A stretch of 64,000 nucleotides of DNA. Source: Roseovarius nubinhibens ISM. Lineage in GTDB: Bacteria; Pseudomonadota; Alphaproteobacteria; Rhodobacterales; Rhodobacteraceae. Of this stretch, positions 31,428 to 40,118 are shown piece by piece (the first letter of the stretch is position 1; each line of letters opens with the position of its first letter). Position numbers and translations under genes: made by a program. The notes below the pieces were generated by a model. It made no database searches, was not told the DNA's origin, and worked only from the letters and a program-made list of their open reading frames with translations. The stretch is taken from the NCBI RefSeq assembly GCF_000152625.1, contig NZ_CH724156.1, forward strand, positions 1,833,257 to 1,897,256. Direction: 5' to 3'.

Positions 31428-34229
31428 TTAATGCGCCTCGGCCCAGTTCATCCCCGATCCCGCATCGACGGTGAGCGGCACATCGAGATGCACCGCCGGA
31501 TCGGCCGCGCCTTCCATCACCTCGCGCGCGGCAGTGATCACCGCATCGACCGCGTCTTCTTCGGCCTCGAAGAGCAATTCGTCATGCACCTGCAACAGCA
31601 TCTTGCAAGGCAGATCGGCGATAGCCTCGGGCATGCGGATCATGGCGCGGCGGATGATATCGGCGGCGGTGCCTTGGATCGGCGCGTTGATCGCGGCGCG
31701 TTTGGCAAAGCCCGCGCGCGGGCCCTTCGCGGCAATCTCGGGCGTGTGGATGCGCCGTCCGAAAAGCGTCTGCACATAGCCATGGGCTTTGGCGAATTCC
31801 ACGGTCTCGTCCATATAGGCGCGGATGCCGGGGAACCGTTCGAAATAGCGGTCGATGAACCCCTGCGCCTCGGCCCGGGGAATGCGCAGGTTGCGCGCCA
31901 GACCAAAGCCCGAAATGCCGTAAATCACGCCGAAATTGATCGCCTTGGCGCGGCGGCGCACGTCGGAGGTCATCTCGTCCAGCGGCACGCCGAACATTTC
32001 CGACGCGGTCATCGCGTGAATGTCGAGCCCGTCGCGAAACGCCTGTTTGAGCGCGTCAATCCCCGCCACATGGGCGAGAATGCGCAGCTCGATCTGGCTA
32101 TAATCGAGCGACACCAGCCGCTTGCCCGCGTCGGCGACAAAGGCCTCGCGGATGCGGCGGCCCTCTTCGCTGCGCACCGGGATGTTCTGCAGGTTGGGAT
32201 CGGTCGAGGCGAGCCGCCCGGTGCTCGCCCCGGTCTGCACATAGGAGGTATGCACCCGGCCCGTGTTCGGGTCGATATGATCCTGCAGCGCGTCAGTATA
32301 GGTCGATTTGAGCTTGCTCAGCTGCCGCCAGTCGAGCACCCGCGCCGGCAGCTCATGCTCGGTCGCCAGATCCTCGAGCACATCCGCCCCGGTGGCATAG
32401 GCGCCGGTCTTGCCCTTCTTGCCGCCCTCGAGCGCCATCTCGTCAAAGAGGATCTCGCCGAGCTGTTTCGGGCTGCCGACGTTGAAGCTGCGGCCCGCCA
32501 ATTCGTGAATTTCCGCCTCGAGCCCGCCCATCTTCTGGGCAAAGGCGTTGGACATCCGGCTCAGCACGTCGCGGTCGACCAGAATGCCATGCCGCTCCAT
32601 CCGCGCCAGCACCGGCACCAAAGGCCGTTCCAGCGTCTCATAGACCGTGGTGACCTGTTTTTGATGCAGCTGCGGCTTGAACATATGCCACAGGCGCAGG
32701 GTGATATCGGCGTCCTCGGCGGCATATTTCACCGCCTCGTCAATCGGCACCTTGTCAAAGGTCACGGCGGATTTGCCGGTGCCGAGCAGCGTCTTGATCG
32801 GGATCGGGTTATGCGCCAGATAGCGTTCGCTGAGCGCGTCCATGCCGTGGTTGTGAATGCCGGAATTGAGCGCATAGGACATGAGCATCGTGTCATCGAT
32901 GGGCGCGATAGTGAGACCGAGACCGGCGAAGATCTTGGCGTCATATTTCATGTTCTGCCCGATCTTGAGCACCGCCGCATCTTCGAGCACCGGGCGCAGC
33001 GCCGACAGCACCGCATCGCGCGGCAATTGTCCTTCGGCCAGCGCATCCGAGCCGAAAAGATCGTCCGACGCGCCCTCGCGATGGCCGAGCGGGATATAGC
33101 AGGCCTGCCCCGGCTCGACCGCCAGCGAAATGCCGACCAGCTCGGCCTGCATCTCGTTGAGCGAGGTGGTCTCGGTGTCGATGGCGACATAGCCGCGCGC
33201 CAGGATCCGGTCGATCCAGACCTGCAGCGCCGCCATGTCCGACACCCGCTCATAGGCTTCGGGGGCGATGGCGGGCCAGTCCGCCGCGCTGTCTTCGCTG
33301 GCGGCGGGGGCCACGTCGGGGATCACCGGCGCCTCGACCGCGAGCGCCTTGGCAATCCGGGTCGACAGGGTGCGAAACTCCATTTCCGACAGGAAACTCA
33401 ACAGCGTCTCGGGGTCCGGATCGCGCACCTCGAGATCATCAAGCCCGAAATCGAGCGGCGTGTTGCAGTCGAGCTGCACCAGCCGTTTCGACAGTTCGAT
33501 CTGGGCGCGATGCTCGATCAGGGTCTGGCGGCGCTTGGGCTGTTTGATCTCTTCGGCGCGATCCAAAAGCGTTTCCAGATCGCCATATTCGTTGATCAGA
33601 AGCGCCGCCGTCTTGATCCCGATGCCCGGCGCGCCCGGCACGTTGTCGACCGAATCCCCGGCCAGCGCCTGCACATCGACCACCCGGTCGGGGCCGACGC
33701 CGAATTTCTCTTCGACGCCTTCGACATCGATGCGGCGGTTCTTCATCGCGTCGAGCATTTCGACCCCGCCGCCCACCAGCTGCATGAGATCCTTGTCCGA
33801 GCTGATGATCGTCACCCGGCCGCCCAGATCACGGGCCTGACAGGCCAGCGTCGCGATGATGTCATCGGCCTCGAACCCTTCGATCTCCTGGCAGGCGATG
33901 TTGAAGGCGCGGGTCGCCTCGCGGGTCAGCGGCATCTGCGGCCGCAGATCCTCGGGCATCGCCTCGCGATTGGCCTTGTAGAGACCATAGAGATCGTTGC
34001 GGAACGTGTGGCTGCCCTTGTCGAAAATCACCGCCACATGGGTCGGCGCGTCGGGGCCGTGATCATCCGAGATATAGCGCTGCAACATGTTGCAAAAGCC
34101 CGAGACCGCGCCGATCGGCAGCCCGTCGGATTTGCGCGTCAGCGGCGGCAGCGCGTGATAGGCGCGAAAGATAAAGGCCGAGCCGTCGATGAGATGCAGA
34201 TGGCAGCCCTTGCCGAATTGCGTGGTCAT
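31428..34229 (-). CDS. polA: DNA polymerase I
   Basis: 933-aa PolA with all three domains: 5' nuclease (about 1-295, LHLIDGSAFIFRAYHAL; GIKTAALLINEYGDLETLLDR), 3'-5' proofreading exonuclease (about 335-520, with YVAIDTETTSLN carrying the metal-binding Asp/Glu, and KIGQNMKYDAKIFAG) and polymerase (DYSQIELRILAHVAG motif A; RRRAKAINFGVIYGISGFGLA motif B; LQVHDELLFE motif C). The start at 34229 has GAGGATG upstream. It converges on hyi with only 6 bp between stop codons. Confidence 0.97.
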   Translation of the reverse strand: MTTQFGKGCHLHLIDGSAFIFRAYHALPPLTRKSDGLPIGAVSGFCNMLQRYISDDHGPDAPTHVAVIFDKGSHTFRNDLYGLYKANREAMPEDLRPQMPLTREATRAFNIACQEIEGFEADDIIATLACQARDLGGRVTIISSDKDLMQLVGGGVEMLDAMKNRRIDVEGVEEKFGVGPDRVVDVQALAGDSVDNVPGAPGIGIKTAALLINEYGDLETLLDRAEEIKQPKRRQTLIEHRAQIELSKRLVQLDCNTPLDFGLDDLEVRDPDPETLLSFLSEMEFRTLSTRIAKALAVEAPVIPDVAPAASEDSAADWPAIAPEAYERVSDMAALQVWIDRILARGYVAIDTETTSLNEMQAELVGISLAVEPGQACYIPLGHREGASDDLFGSDALAEGQLPRDAVLSALRPVLEDAAVLKIGQNMKYDAKIFAGLGLTIAPIDDTMLMSYALNSGIHNHGMDALSERYLAHNPIPIKTLLGTGKSAVTFDKVPIDEAVKYAAEDADITLRLWHMFKPQLHQKQVTTVYETLERPLVPVLARMERHGILVDRDVLSRMSNAFAQKMGGLEAEIHELAGRSFNVGSPKQLGEILFDEMALEGGKKGKTGAYATGADVLEDLATEHELPARVLDWRQLSKLKSTYTDALQDHIDPNTGRVHTSYVQTGASTGRLASTDPNLQNIPVRSEEGRRIREAFVADAGKRLVSLDYSQIELRILAHVAGIDALKQAFRDGLDIHAMTASEMFGVPLDEMTSDVRRRAKAINFGVIYGISGFGLARNLRIPRAEAQGFIDRYFERFPGIRAYMDETVEFAKAHGYVQTLFGRRIHTPEIAAKGPRAGFAKRAAINAPIQGTAADIIRRAMIRMPEAIADLPCKMLLQVHDELLFEAEEDAVDAVITAAREVMEGAADPAVHLDVPLTVDAGSGMNWAEAH

Positions 34230-34310
34230 GATGCTGCATCCTCTATGGCCCGAAGCGTTGCCCAACATATCACATGGCACCCGGCTGAATTCCAGCCCGG
34301 GCGCGGGCTT

Positions 34311-34362
34311 CTTCTGGCGAAAAATATCCTGGGGGAGGCCGAAGGCCGGGGGCAAAGCCCCC
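34311..34362 (-). terminator. Double hairpin plus GGATATTTTT box after the zinc-finger gene
   Basis: On the minus strand, GGGGGC-TTT-GCCCCC and GGCC-TTC-GGCC hairpins are followed by CTCCCCCAGGATATTTTTCG and CCAGAAG. It begins about 25 bases after the stop of the 59-aa zinc-finger gene. The tail belongs to the same family as the GGGTATTT/CCAGAAAG boxes elsewhere in the window. From general familiarity this is a common intergenic element in Rhodobacteraceae genomes. Confidence 0.65.
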
Positions 34363-34386
34363 AAAATTCACCCGAGCGGCGCGCGA

Positions 34387-34566
34387 TCAGGCGCGGGCTT
34401 CGAAATCCTTGTGCACCAGCTTGCAGTCGCAATAGGGGCATTCGACCCAGCCGTGCTCATGCGGGATTTGCAGCCAGACGCGCGGATGGCCGAGCGCACC
34501 TTCGCCCCCGTCGCAGGCCACGCGGTAGCTGTCGACGATCTTGGTTTCGGGGACGGCAGTGACCAT
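34387..34566 (-). CDS. 59-aa CHCC zinc-finger protein (NDUFS6-like)
   Basis: Small gene read as MVTAVPETKIVDSYRVACDG through to DFEARA. Cys18, His27, Cys43 and Cys46 form the CHCC zinc-finger pattern of the zf-CHCC family, whose best-known member is the mitochondrial complex I accessory subunit NDUFS6; the GHPRVWLQI segment between them is typical. AAAGGA lies eight bases upstream of the ATG. In alphaproteobacteria such proteins are free-standing; a complex I role is inferred from the eukaryotic relative. It lies upstream of polA on the same strand. Confidence 0.85.
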   Translation of the reverse strand: MVTAVPETKIVDSYRVACDGGEGALGHPRVWLQIPHEHGWVECPYCDCKLVHKDFEARA

Positions 34567-34638
34567 CTTGCATTTCCTTTCGGCGGGCTATCCTTTAGGC
34601 CCAAATATGAGCGATCAGGACGGTGGGAGCAAGAGGTG

Positions 34639-35568
34639 ATGACGGGGAACGCGATCGAGGTGCGGCGGCTGGCGAAAACCTATGCGGCCAGTGGCAAATC
34701 CCCGGCGAAAGAGGCGCTCAAGGGCATCGATCTCGACATTCCGCGTGGCTCGGTCTTTGGGCTTCTGGGGCCGAATGGCGCGGGAAAATCGACGCTCATT
34801 AACATTCTCGCGGGTCTGGTGGTCAAATCCGCCGGTCAGGTCTCGATCTGGGGCTTTGATCAGGACCGCAATCCACGCCAGAGCCGGGCGGCCATTGGCG
34901 TCATGCCCCAGGAGCTCAACCTCGATCCGTTCTTCACCCCGCGCGCCGCGCTCGAAGTGCAGGCGGGGCTGTACGGGGTTCCCGCACGCGAGCGAAAAAG
35001 CGATGAAATTCTGAGGCTTGTCGGCCTCGAGGACAAGGCCGGGGCCTATGCGCGGACCTTGTCGGGGGGGATGCGGCGGCGGCTCTTGCTGGCCAAGGCG
35101 CTGGTCCATCATCCGCATATTCTCGTGCTCGACGAGCCGACGGCGGGGGTGGATATCGAGCTGCGCCAGATGCTCTGGGAGAACGTGCGCAAGCTTAACG
35201 ACGAGGGGATGACGATCATCCTCACCACGCATTACCTCGAAGAGGCCGAAGAGATGTGCGACGAGATCGCCATCATCAATCACGGCACGCTGGTGGCCCG
35301 CGACAGCACGGCCAACCTGTTGGGACAGCTCGATAAAAAGACGATGATCGTGACGCCTGAAAGCCCTGCCGAGACCTTGCCAGACGCGCCGGGGCTGGTG
35401 GTCGAATCGCGGCCCGACGGGGCGCTGGCGATCAGCTATCATCTCAATGAAACCCCTGCCGAGGCGGTGCTCGAGGCGGTGCGCAACGCCGGAATTCGCA
35501 TCCGGGACGTGCGCACGGTGGAGGCCGATCTCGAGGATGTGTTCCTCAACCTGACCCGCAGCCGATAG
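34639..35568 (+). CDS. ABC transporter ATP-binding protein (ABC-2 export type)
   Basis: 309-aa ATPase with Walker A GLLGPNGAGKST (about 50-58), the LSGGMRRRL signature, Walker B ILVLDEPTAGVD and TTHYLEEAEEMCDE switch region, resembling YadG/drug-export ATPases that work with an ABC-2 permease. The C-terminal 75 residues form an extra domain (TLPDAPGLVVESRPDG ... VEADLEDVFLNLTRSR), common in this class. The start at ATG 34639 follows AAGAGGTG. No permease gene follows; the next gene is a methyltransferase, so the membrane partner must be elsewhere. Confidence 0.9.
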   Translation: MTGNAIEVRRLAKTYAASGKSPAKEALKGIDLDIPRGSVFGLLGPNGAGKSTLINILAGLVVKSAGQVSIWGFDQDRNPRQSRAAIGVMPQELNLDPFFTPRAALEVQAGLYGVPARERKSDEILRLVGLEDKAGAYARTLSGGMRRRLLLAKALVHHPHILVLDEPTAGVDIELRQMLWENVRKLNDEGMTIILTTHYLEEAEEMCDEIAIINHGTLVARDSTANLLGQLDKKTMIVTPESPAETLPDAPGLVVESRPDGALAISYHLNETPAEAVLEAVRNAGIRIRDVRTVEADLEDVFLNLTRSR

Positions 35569-35582
35569 CCGAAAAATGCCAC

Positions 35583-35626
35583 GTCGGTAACACGTCGGTA
35601 TTACGACGGCAAAGCGACAGTGCGGA
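35583..35626 (+). repeat. 11-bp-period repeat, copy B
   Basis: Units GTCGGTAACAC, GTCGGTATTAC and GACGGCAAAGC, then GACAGTG. Starts 14 bases after the ABC ATPase stop codon. Same period, unit and tail as copy A at 3960-4003. Confidence 0.75.
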
Positions 35627-35737
35627 TTTTCCGGGTCAGAGCGGCCCACAGAGGCCCGGCCCGGGCGGTGAAACGCGATGGCGTGGCCGGAGCGAAAATG
35701 CTAGCTCTTCAGGATGGTAGCGTGAGGAGTGGCGCAG

Positions 35738-36637
35738 ATGGCCGAGATCACCCTTTTGGACGGCTCGATCGGGCAGGAATTGATGAAACGCTCGGGCGAT
35801 GCGCCGACGACCATCTGGTCGATCCAGGTGATGCGGCATCATCCCGGCATGGTGCGCGAGGTGCATGAGGCCTATTTCCGCGCCGGGGCCACCATTGCCA
35901 GCACCAACACCTATTGCGTCCATCGCGACCGGCTCGAGAAGGTCGATCTCGACCCCGAGCTGATGCCCGATCTGGTCAAATCGGCGCTTGCCGAGGCGGA
36001 AGAGGCGCGCGCGGCCCATGGCGGCGGGCGCATTGCCGGGTCGCTCGGCCCGCTCGAGGCGAGCTATCGCCCCGATATTCGCATCACACCCGAGACCGCC
36101 GCCCGCAAATTCGCCGAGCTGGTGGCGCTGATGCGGGATCGCGTCGATCTCTTCCTCATTGAAACGGTGGCCTCGCTCGAACATGCCGAGGGCGCGCTGC
36201 GCGGCGTGGCGAGCGCCGGCAAGCCGGTGTGGCTGGCGGTCACGGTGGATGATGAGGATGGCACGCGGCTGCGATCCGGCGAGGCGGTGGCGGATCTTGC
36301 GCCGCTCATCGAGAGATTTGCGCCCGAGGCGGTGCTGATCAATTGTTCGCGCCCCGAGGCGGTGGCCGATGGGCTGCGGGTGATCCGCGAGTTTGGCAGG
36401 CCGTTCGGGGCCTATGCCAACGGGTTCACCCGGATCAGCGAGGATTTCCTCAAGGCCAAGCCGACGGTGGATGTGCTCACCGCGCGGCGCGATCTCGATC
36501 CGGCGGCCTATGCGGGCTTTGCCATGGGTTGGGTCGGCCAAGGCGCGACGATCCTTGGCGGCTGTTGCGAGGTGGGGCCGGAACATATCGCCCATCTGGC
36601 GAAACGGCTTCGGGCGGAGGGGCATGAGATTGTCTAA
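35738..36637 (+). CDS. Homocysteine S-methyltransferase family protein
   Basis: 299-aa member of the zinc-dependent homocysteine methyltransferase family (BHMT/MmuM-like). The zinc cysteines are visible in LINCSRPE and GGCCEVGPEHI, with LLDGSIGQELMKR at the N-terminus. It would transfer a methyl group from a donor such as glycine betaine or S-methylmethionine to homocysteine; the donor cannot be told from sequence. ATG 35738 is preferred over GTG 35729 because GAGGAG lies eight bases before it. It overlaps the next gene, a GlxA-type regulator, by 14 bp. Confidence 0.88.
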   Translation: MAEITLLDGSIGQELMKRSGDAPTTIWSIQVMRHHPGMVREVHEAYFRAGATIASTNTYCVHRDRLEKVDLDPELMPDLVKSALAEAEEARAAHGGGRIAGSLGPLEASYRPDIRITPETAARKFAELVALMRDRVDLFLIETVASLEHAEGALRGVASAGKPVWLAVTVDDEDGTRLRSGEAVADLAPLIERFAPEAVLINCSRPEAVADGLRVIREFGRPFGAYANGFTRISEDFLKAKPTVDVLTARRDLDPAAYAGFAMGWVGQGATILGGCCEVGPEHIAHLAKRLRAEGHEIV

Positions 36638-37607
36638 GCCTGCCGATCCGACCGAGGCCGCCGAGGCCGCCGCGCCGCTCATCCGGTTTGACGTGCTGCT
36701 CACCGAGGGGTTCGTTCTGACGGAATATGCCGGGGTGGTGGATCAGCTGCGGCTGGCCAATCGGGTGCTGTTACGCCCGGCCTTTGCCTGGCGGCTCTTG
36801 TCGAAATCGGGCGGGCCGGTGTCCTGCCTGTCGGATGCCACGGTGGCGACCGAGCCCTTTGATATGCGGCCCGAGGCGGATTACGTCTTTGTCCTCGGCA
36901 ATTCCAACCCGGCGCATCCCGATCTGTCGATGGGGCGGGTGATCGACGCCTATGTGGCGCGGCAGACCAAGGTGATCCTGCTGGCCGAGGCCGCCGCCCG
37001 CTATATCGAAGAGCGTGGCGACACCGGGATGACGACCCATTGGGAGAACCGCGCCCTGTTGCAAGAACAGATCGGCCTTGGCGATGGCAGTCAGGCGCTG
37101 GCGACGGAGCGCGGCCAGATCACCACCAGCGCCGGGATGGGCAGCACTGTCGATGTGGTGCTCACCCTCATGGCGCGGCATATTCCGACGGCGACCGTGT
37201 CGACCGTGGCGGATATTCTGCTGCATGACCGCATACGCGATCTCGGCACGTTACAGCCCTTTGGCGGCAAGACCATCGCGCTCACCGGCGACCGCGAGCT
37301 CGACCTGTCGATCGAGCTCATGCAGGCCAATATAGAAGAGCCGCTGCCGATTGCCGATATCGTGCGGCTGGTGGGCGTGTCGTCACGGTCGCTCGAGCGG
37401 CGGTTTCGCCGGGCGCTCAACGCGCGGCCAGCGGAATATTACCGGGCGCTGCGGCTCAACCGGGCCAACAACCTGTTGCTCAACACCTCGATGCCGATCA
37501 ACGAGATCGCCCTCGCCTGTGGCTTTCCAAGCGGCTTTACCCCGCATTACCGGGCGCATTTCGGCGTCACCCCGCAGGCGGCGCGGCGGCGGCGTCAGCA
37601 GGGCTAG
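36624..37607 (+). CDS. GlxA-family AraC-type transcriptional regulator (DJ-1/PfpI-like N-terminus)
   Basis: 327-aa regulator. An N-terminal DJ-1/PfpI-like domain (FDVLLTEGFVLTEYAGVVDQLRLANRVL; YVFVLGNSNPAH; TTSAGMGSTVDVVLTLMARH) is fused to a C-terminal AraC DNA-binding domain with two helix-turn-helices (PIADIVRLVGVSSRSLERRFRRAL; INEIALACGFPSGFTPHYRAHFGVTPQAARR, in parts). This architecture is that of GbdR/CdhR, regulators of betaine and carnitine catabolism. Its start lies inside the methyltransferase gene, implying cotranscription and likely control of methyl-donor metabolism. Confidence 0.9.
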   Translation: MRLSKPADPTEAAEAAAPLIRFDVLLTEGFVLTEYAGVVDQLRLANRVLLRPAFAWRLLSKSGGPVSCLSDATVATEPFDMRPEADYVFVLGNSNPAHPDLSMGRVIDAYVARQTKVILLAEAAARYIEERGDTGMTTHWENRALLQEQIGLGDGSQALATERGQITTSAGMGSTVDVVLTLMARHIPTATVSTVADILLHDRIRDLGTLQPFGGKTIALTGDRELDLSIELMQANIEEPLPIADIVRLVGVSSRSLERRFRRALNARPAEYYRALRLNRANNLLLNTSMPINEIALACGFPSGFTPHYRAHFGVTPQAARRRRQQG

Positions 37608-37622
37608 CTCAGCAGGGGTAGC

Positions 37623-38105
37623 TCAGCGGCAGTGGCGGGCGATTTCGCGATTGAGCAGCCCGGTTTCCACCAGCAGACAGCGGTCGCGCGCCTCGTAGTA
37701 ATAGCCGCGCGCATACCACATCACCGCGCGATCCATGCTGCCATCCGACACCATCCAGGCGCCGCGCAGGTATTTGACCGCGTATTTGAGATTGGTTTCC
37801 GCATCGAGAAGATCCGAGGGCTGGCCCTGAAAACCCATCTGACCGGCGGTGGCGGGCAGGATCTGCATCATGCCGTAATAGGGCCCGTTGCGCGCCTTGG
37901 GGCGGTAATCGCTCTCGCGCTGGATAACGCGATGGACGAGCGGGCGAGGCACCTCGTAGTGATCGGCGTATTTGTTCACCAGCTGGCGGATTTCCGGGGT
38001 TTCGCCCGGGAAGAGTTCCGGCGTGGCGGCCCGGCTGGGCGGGGTCTCAGACGCCGAGGCACAGGCCCCGAGGGCAAGGCAGGCAAGCAGGGCAAGGCGG
38101 CGCAT
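37623..38105 (-). CDS. Lytic transglycosylase-like lipoprotein (SLT domain)
   Basis: 160-aa lipoprotein: signal peptide with lipobox LGAC (Cys14), then an SLT domain with catalytic Glu64 in IQRESDYRPKA, GMMQILPATAGQMGF and a LKYAVKYLRGAW segment. It cleaves the glycan strands of peptidoglycan. It is about the minimal size for an SLT lipoprotein. The start at 38105 was chosen from the lipoprotein signal; the frame extends 52 codons upstream without signal. It converges on the GlxA regulator with a 15-bp gap that contains a short duplication. Confidence 0.87.
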   Translation of the reverse strand: MRRLALLACLALGACASASETPPSRAATPELFPGETPEIRQLVNKYADHYEVPRPLVHRVIQRESDYRPKARNGPYYGMMQILPATAGQMGFQGQPSDLLDAETNLKYAVKYLRGAWMVSDGSMDRAVMWYARGYYYEARDRCLLVETGLLNREIARHCR

Positions 38106-38618
38106 CGGGTCTCCTTCGCGGCCGGGACAACTGGCGCCAAAGATGCCGGGGCAGGGCGTCTTGGCAAGGGGGTTGCGCGCGTGGGCGGTCCAAGGGGCGG
38201 GGAATTGCCGATTGGCGGGTGTTCTGTCGGCATCGCGCGCCATGCCCATCCGATGTAGCACGGGGTGCCTTGCGGACGGGTATGCGGGATCGGGGCGAGG
38301 GCCTGAAGCCCGATGAATGCACTGATTGGCATCTAGAGCATCAGTCTAGAAGCGCCAACTGGCGAAGCCGGGCTGCCCGGCCAGCTAACCCCGGCCTGTG
38401 GTAAAGACGGAGGCGCATGTTGCAGAGGTGGTCATGGGTTGTCTCATTCTCCCGTCCGAGTATGGTGCAGATTGGGGGAGGCGGGATTGAGGAAAGCCCG
38501 GGTTGGCGAGGCAGTATTGTGCCGGATCGCTTTTGCAATATGCATCGTGCCCATCTCCTGTACATATCTGCCGTGCGCGATCTCGCGTGCACTCGAAATT
38601 AGAAAGAGGCTAGACCCG
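38106..38618. other. Gap at the left edge of the accessory region
   Basis: About 510 bp with no confident gene. The 5' part is the upstream region of the lytic transglycosylase gene. At 38334-38352 there is TCTAGAGCATCAGTCTAGA, two TCTAGA palindromes around a 7-bp spacer, followed by a GCCGGGC-TGC-CCGGC-type hairpin near 38368-38382. GC content falls from about here. An open frame continues upstream from the glycosyltransferase to a TTG at 38439 but the encoded 60 residues look non-coding. Confidence 0.5.
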
Positions 38619-40064
38619 TTGCACTGCCGTGAAGAGCTTAATTCTCTGTCTGACCTACTGTCGTCGGCTGTTCTGAAGGCGAATAGTCTTGAGGATAGCC
38701 TTACCTTCCTGCGGCTCTATGCACGGCTGCATTGGGATAATATCTCGGGCTTTTTTGGCAATGATGAGTTAGAGCGATCCCACTTCGATATCTGGGGGAA
38801 GACCGAACTTGCCTCGGATCAGCGCGTCTTGCCCGAAGTTGACTTTCTTCATGTCGCGACCCAGACCTATGTGCAGGGAGGACACTCGCGGCTCTTGTGG
38901 AAGCTGGGCGACGGTTTGAGTGCCTTTGGCTCGCAGGCTTTGATCGTCACCCAGCCGCGCAAAAGAAATCATATTGCGAATTTTCCCGGGCCGGTGGTCA
39001 GGCTGTCCGGGAATTCAAGTCAACGGGCCGGAGCCATCGTCGCAGCGGCGCAGAATGCGCGCAGCATCTTGCTACACAATCACCCAGACGACAGTGCTGC
39101 CACCTTTGCAGCGCGCATTCTCAGGGCGCAGGGTAAAAAGGTTCTCTTCGTCAACCACGCCGATCATGTGTTTACACTTGGGCCAGGAGCGGGGGACGTG
39201 GTTTTGGAAATCTGCATGACGGGCTGGAAAACAACGCGTGACCGCCGTCACGCTCACGCGCAGAGCTTTATGGGCATTCCGATCGTGGATGATGATCAGC
39301 CACGACCAGTGCATGAGGCACCTAAAGACGGTCCTATCGTCTCGGTCGGGGGGCCGGGAAAATTTGAGCCGTCGGATGAGTTGAGTTTTCCGAAGTTTCT
39401 GATGGATTTGCTGCCTCATGTGCGCAACGAGGTCATTCTGGTCGGGCCTTCGCACAAGGAGCCTTGGTGGTCTGAGGTTCTCGAGGCGTTTCCAGGGCGG
39501 GTTAGTTTGAGGGGGCGGGTTGCCCCGGAGGAGGTCGCGGAGATCATGCGGTCCGCCTCTTGCTATGTCGATAGCTTTCCTCTTGATGGGGGCACCGCAT
39601 ATCCGCAGGCGGCGGCCGCTGGTCTTCCGGGGTTTGCCCCAAATGCCTTTGATGCTTCGGGGGTTAGCCCGACTGAAAAACTAAGGTTCCCGACGCTGGA
39701 TGCCATGCGTGAAGCCCTTATTGCCTATCTCAACGAGGAGGCTGAATACCCCTTTGATCTCGAAGCTGTTCGGGATCAACTTTGGGAAGATTTTTCGACC
39801 TCCGCAGTGGCGCAGCGGGTCGCGAACGCGGCGGAGGGCAACTATTGCGAGAGGCTGCCGTATCTCGTGCCTCTGGGTATGCGAGATTCAGATTATAATG
39901 CTCGACGCTGGGACGTGCTCGGTAGGGTGCATTTGCCGAAACGGCAATGGAAAGGCTTGTCCTTGCGGGGGCGACACCAGTTTTGGAAGGCTGTCAGGGA
40001 GGCAAGCCTTCCGTCCGAGACACGCAAGACGATCGCCAAACGGTTACTTTTGCAATGGGTTTGA
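38619..40064 (+). CDS. Glycosyltransferase-like protein (GT-B fold)
   Basis: 481-aa protein, probably a GT-B glycosyltransferase. The N-terminal half has VATQTYVQGGHSRLLWKLGD, a segment often seen at the acceptor-side loop of GT4-like enzymes, and ILLHNHPDDSAATFAARIL. The C-terminal half has IVSVGGPGKFEPSDELSFPKFL, NEVILVGPSH, VSLRGRVAPEEVAEIMRSASCYVDSFP and GGTAYPQAAAAGLPGF, matching the donor-binding side. The start is unclear; the TTG at 38619 has AGAGG nine bases upstream, while the frame is open back to TTG 38439. GC and codon use are unlike the backbone. First gene of the island. Confidence 0.7.
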   Translation: MHCREELNSLSDLLSSAVLKANSLEDSLTFLRLYARLHWDNISGFFGNDELERSHFDIWGKTELASDQRVLPEVDFLHVATQTYVQGGHSRLLWKLGDGLSAFGSQALIVTQPRKRNHIANFPGPVVRLSGNSSQRAGAIVAAAQNARSILLHNHPDDSAATFAARILRAQGKKVLFVNHADHVFTLGPGAGDVVLEICMTGWKTTRDRRHAHAQSFMGIPIVDDDQPRPVHEAPKDGPIVSVGGPGKFEPSDELSFPKFLMDLLPHVRNEVILVGPSHKEPWWSEVLEAFPGRVSLRGRVAPEEVAEIMRSASCYVDSFPLDGGTAYPQAAAAGLPGFAPNAFDASGVSPTEKLRFPTLDAMREALIAYLNEEAEYPFDLEAVRDQLWEDFSTSAVAQRVANAAEGNYCERLPYLVPLGMRDSDYNARRWDVLGRVHLPKRQWKGLSLRGRHQFWKAVREASLPSETRKTIAKRLLLQWV

Positions 40065-40118
40065 CCCATCGACCGTCTGGGGAGAGTCAAAGGAAAGTCG
40101 AGGCGACGTAGGGAGCAC

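Noticed and set aside
31431..34562. 1043-codon open frame on the plus strand
   Set aside because: It is the antisense of polA; the translation is Arg/His/Gly-rich without motifs, while polA has complete catalytic motifs.
37605..37640. tRNA-like GGTAGCTCAGC at the junction of the GlxA regulator and the lytic transglycosylase
   Set aside because: The D-arm-like string is a short duplication around two stop codons; no anticodon arm, T-arm or acceptor stem can be drawn.
38341..38592. 83-codon minus-strand frame at the island edge, considered as a transposase remnant
   Set aside because: The C-terminal AGRAARLRQLALLD looked gene-like but there is no ribosome site, no catalytic motif and no terminal repeats to support it.
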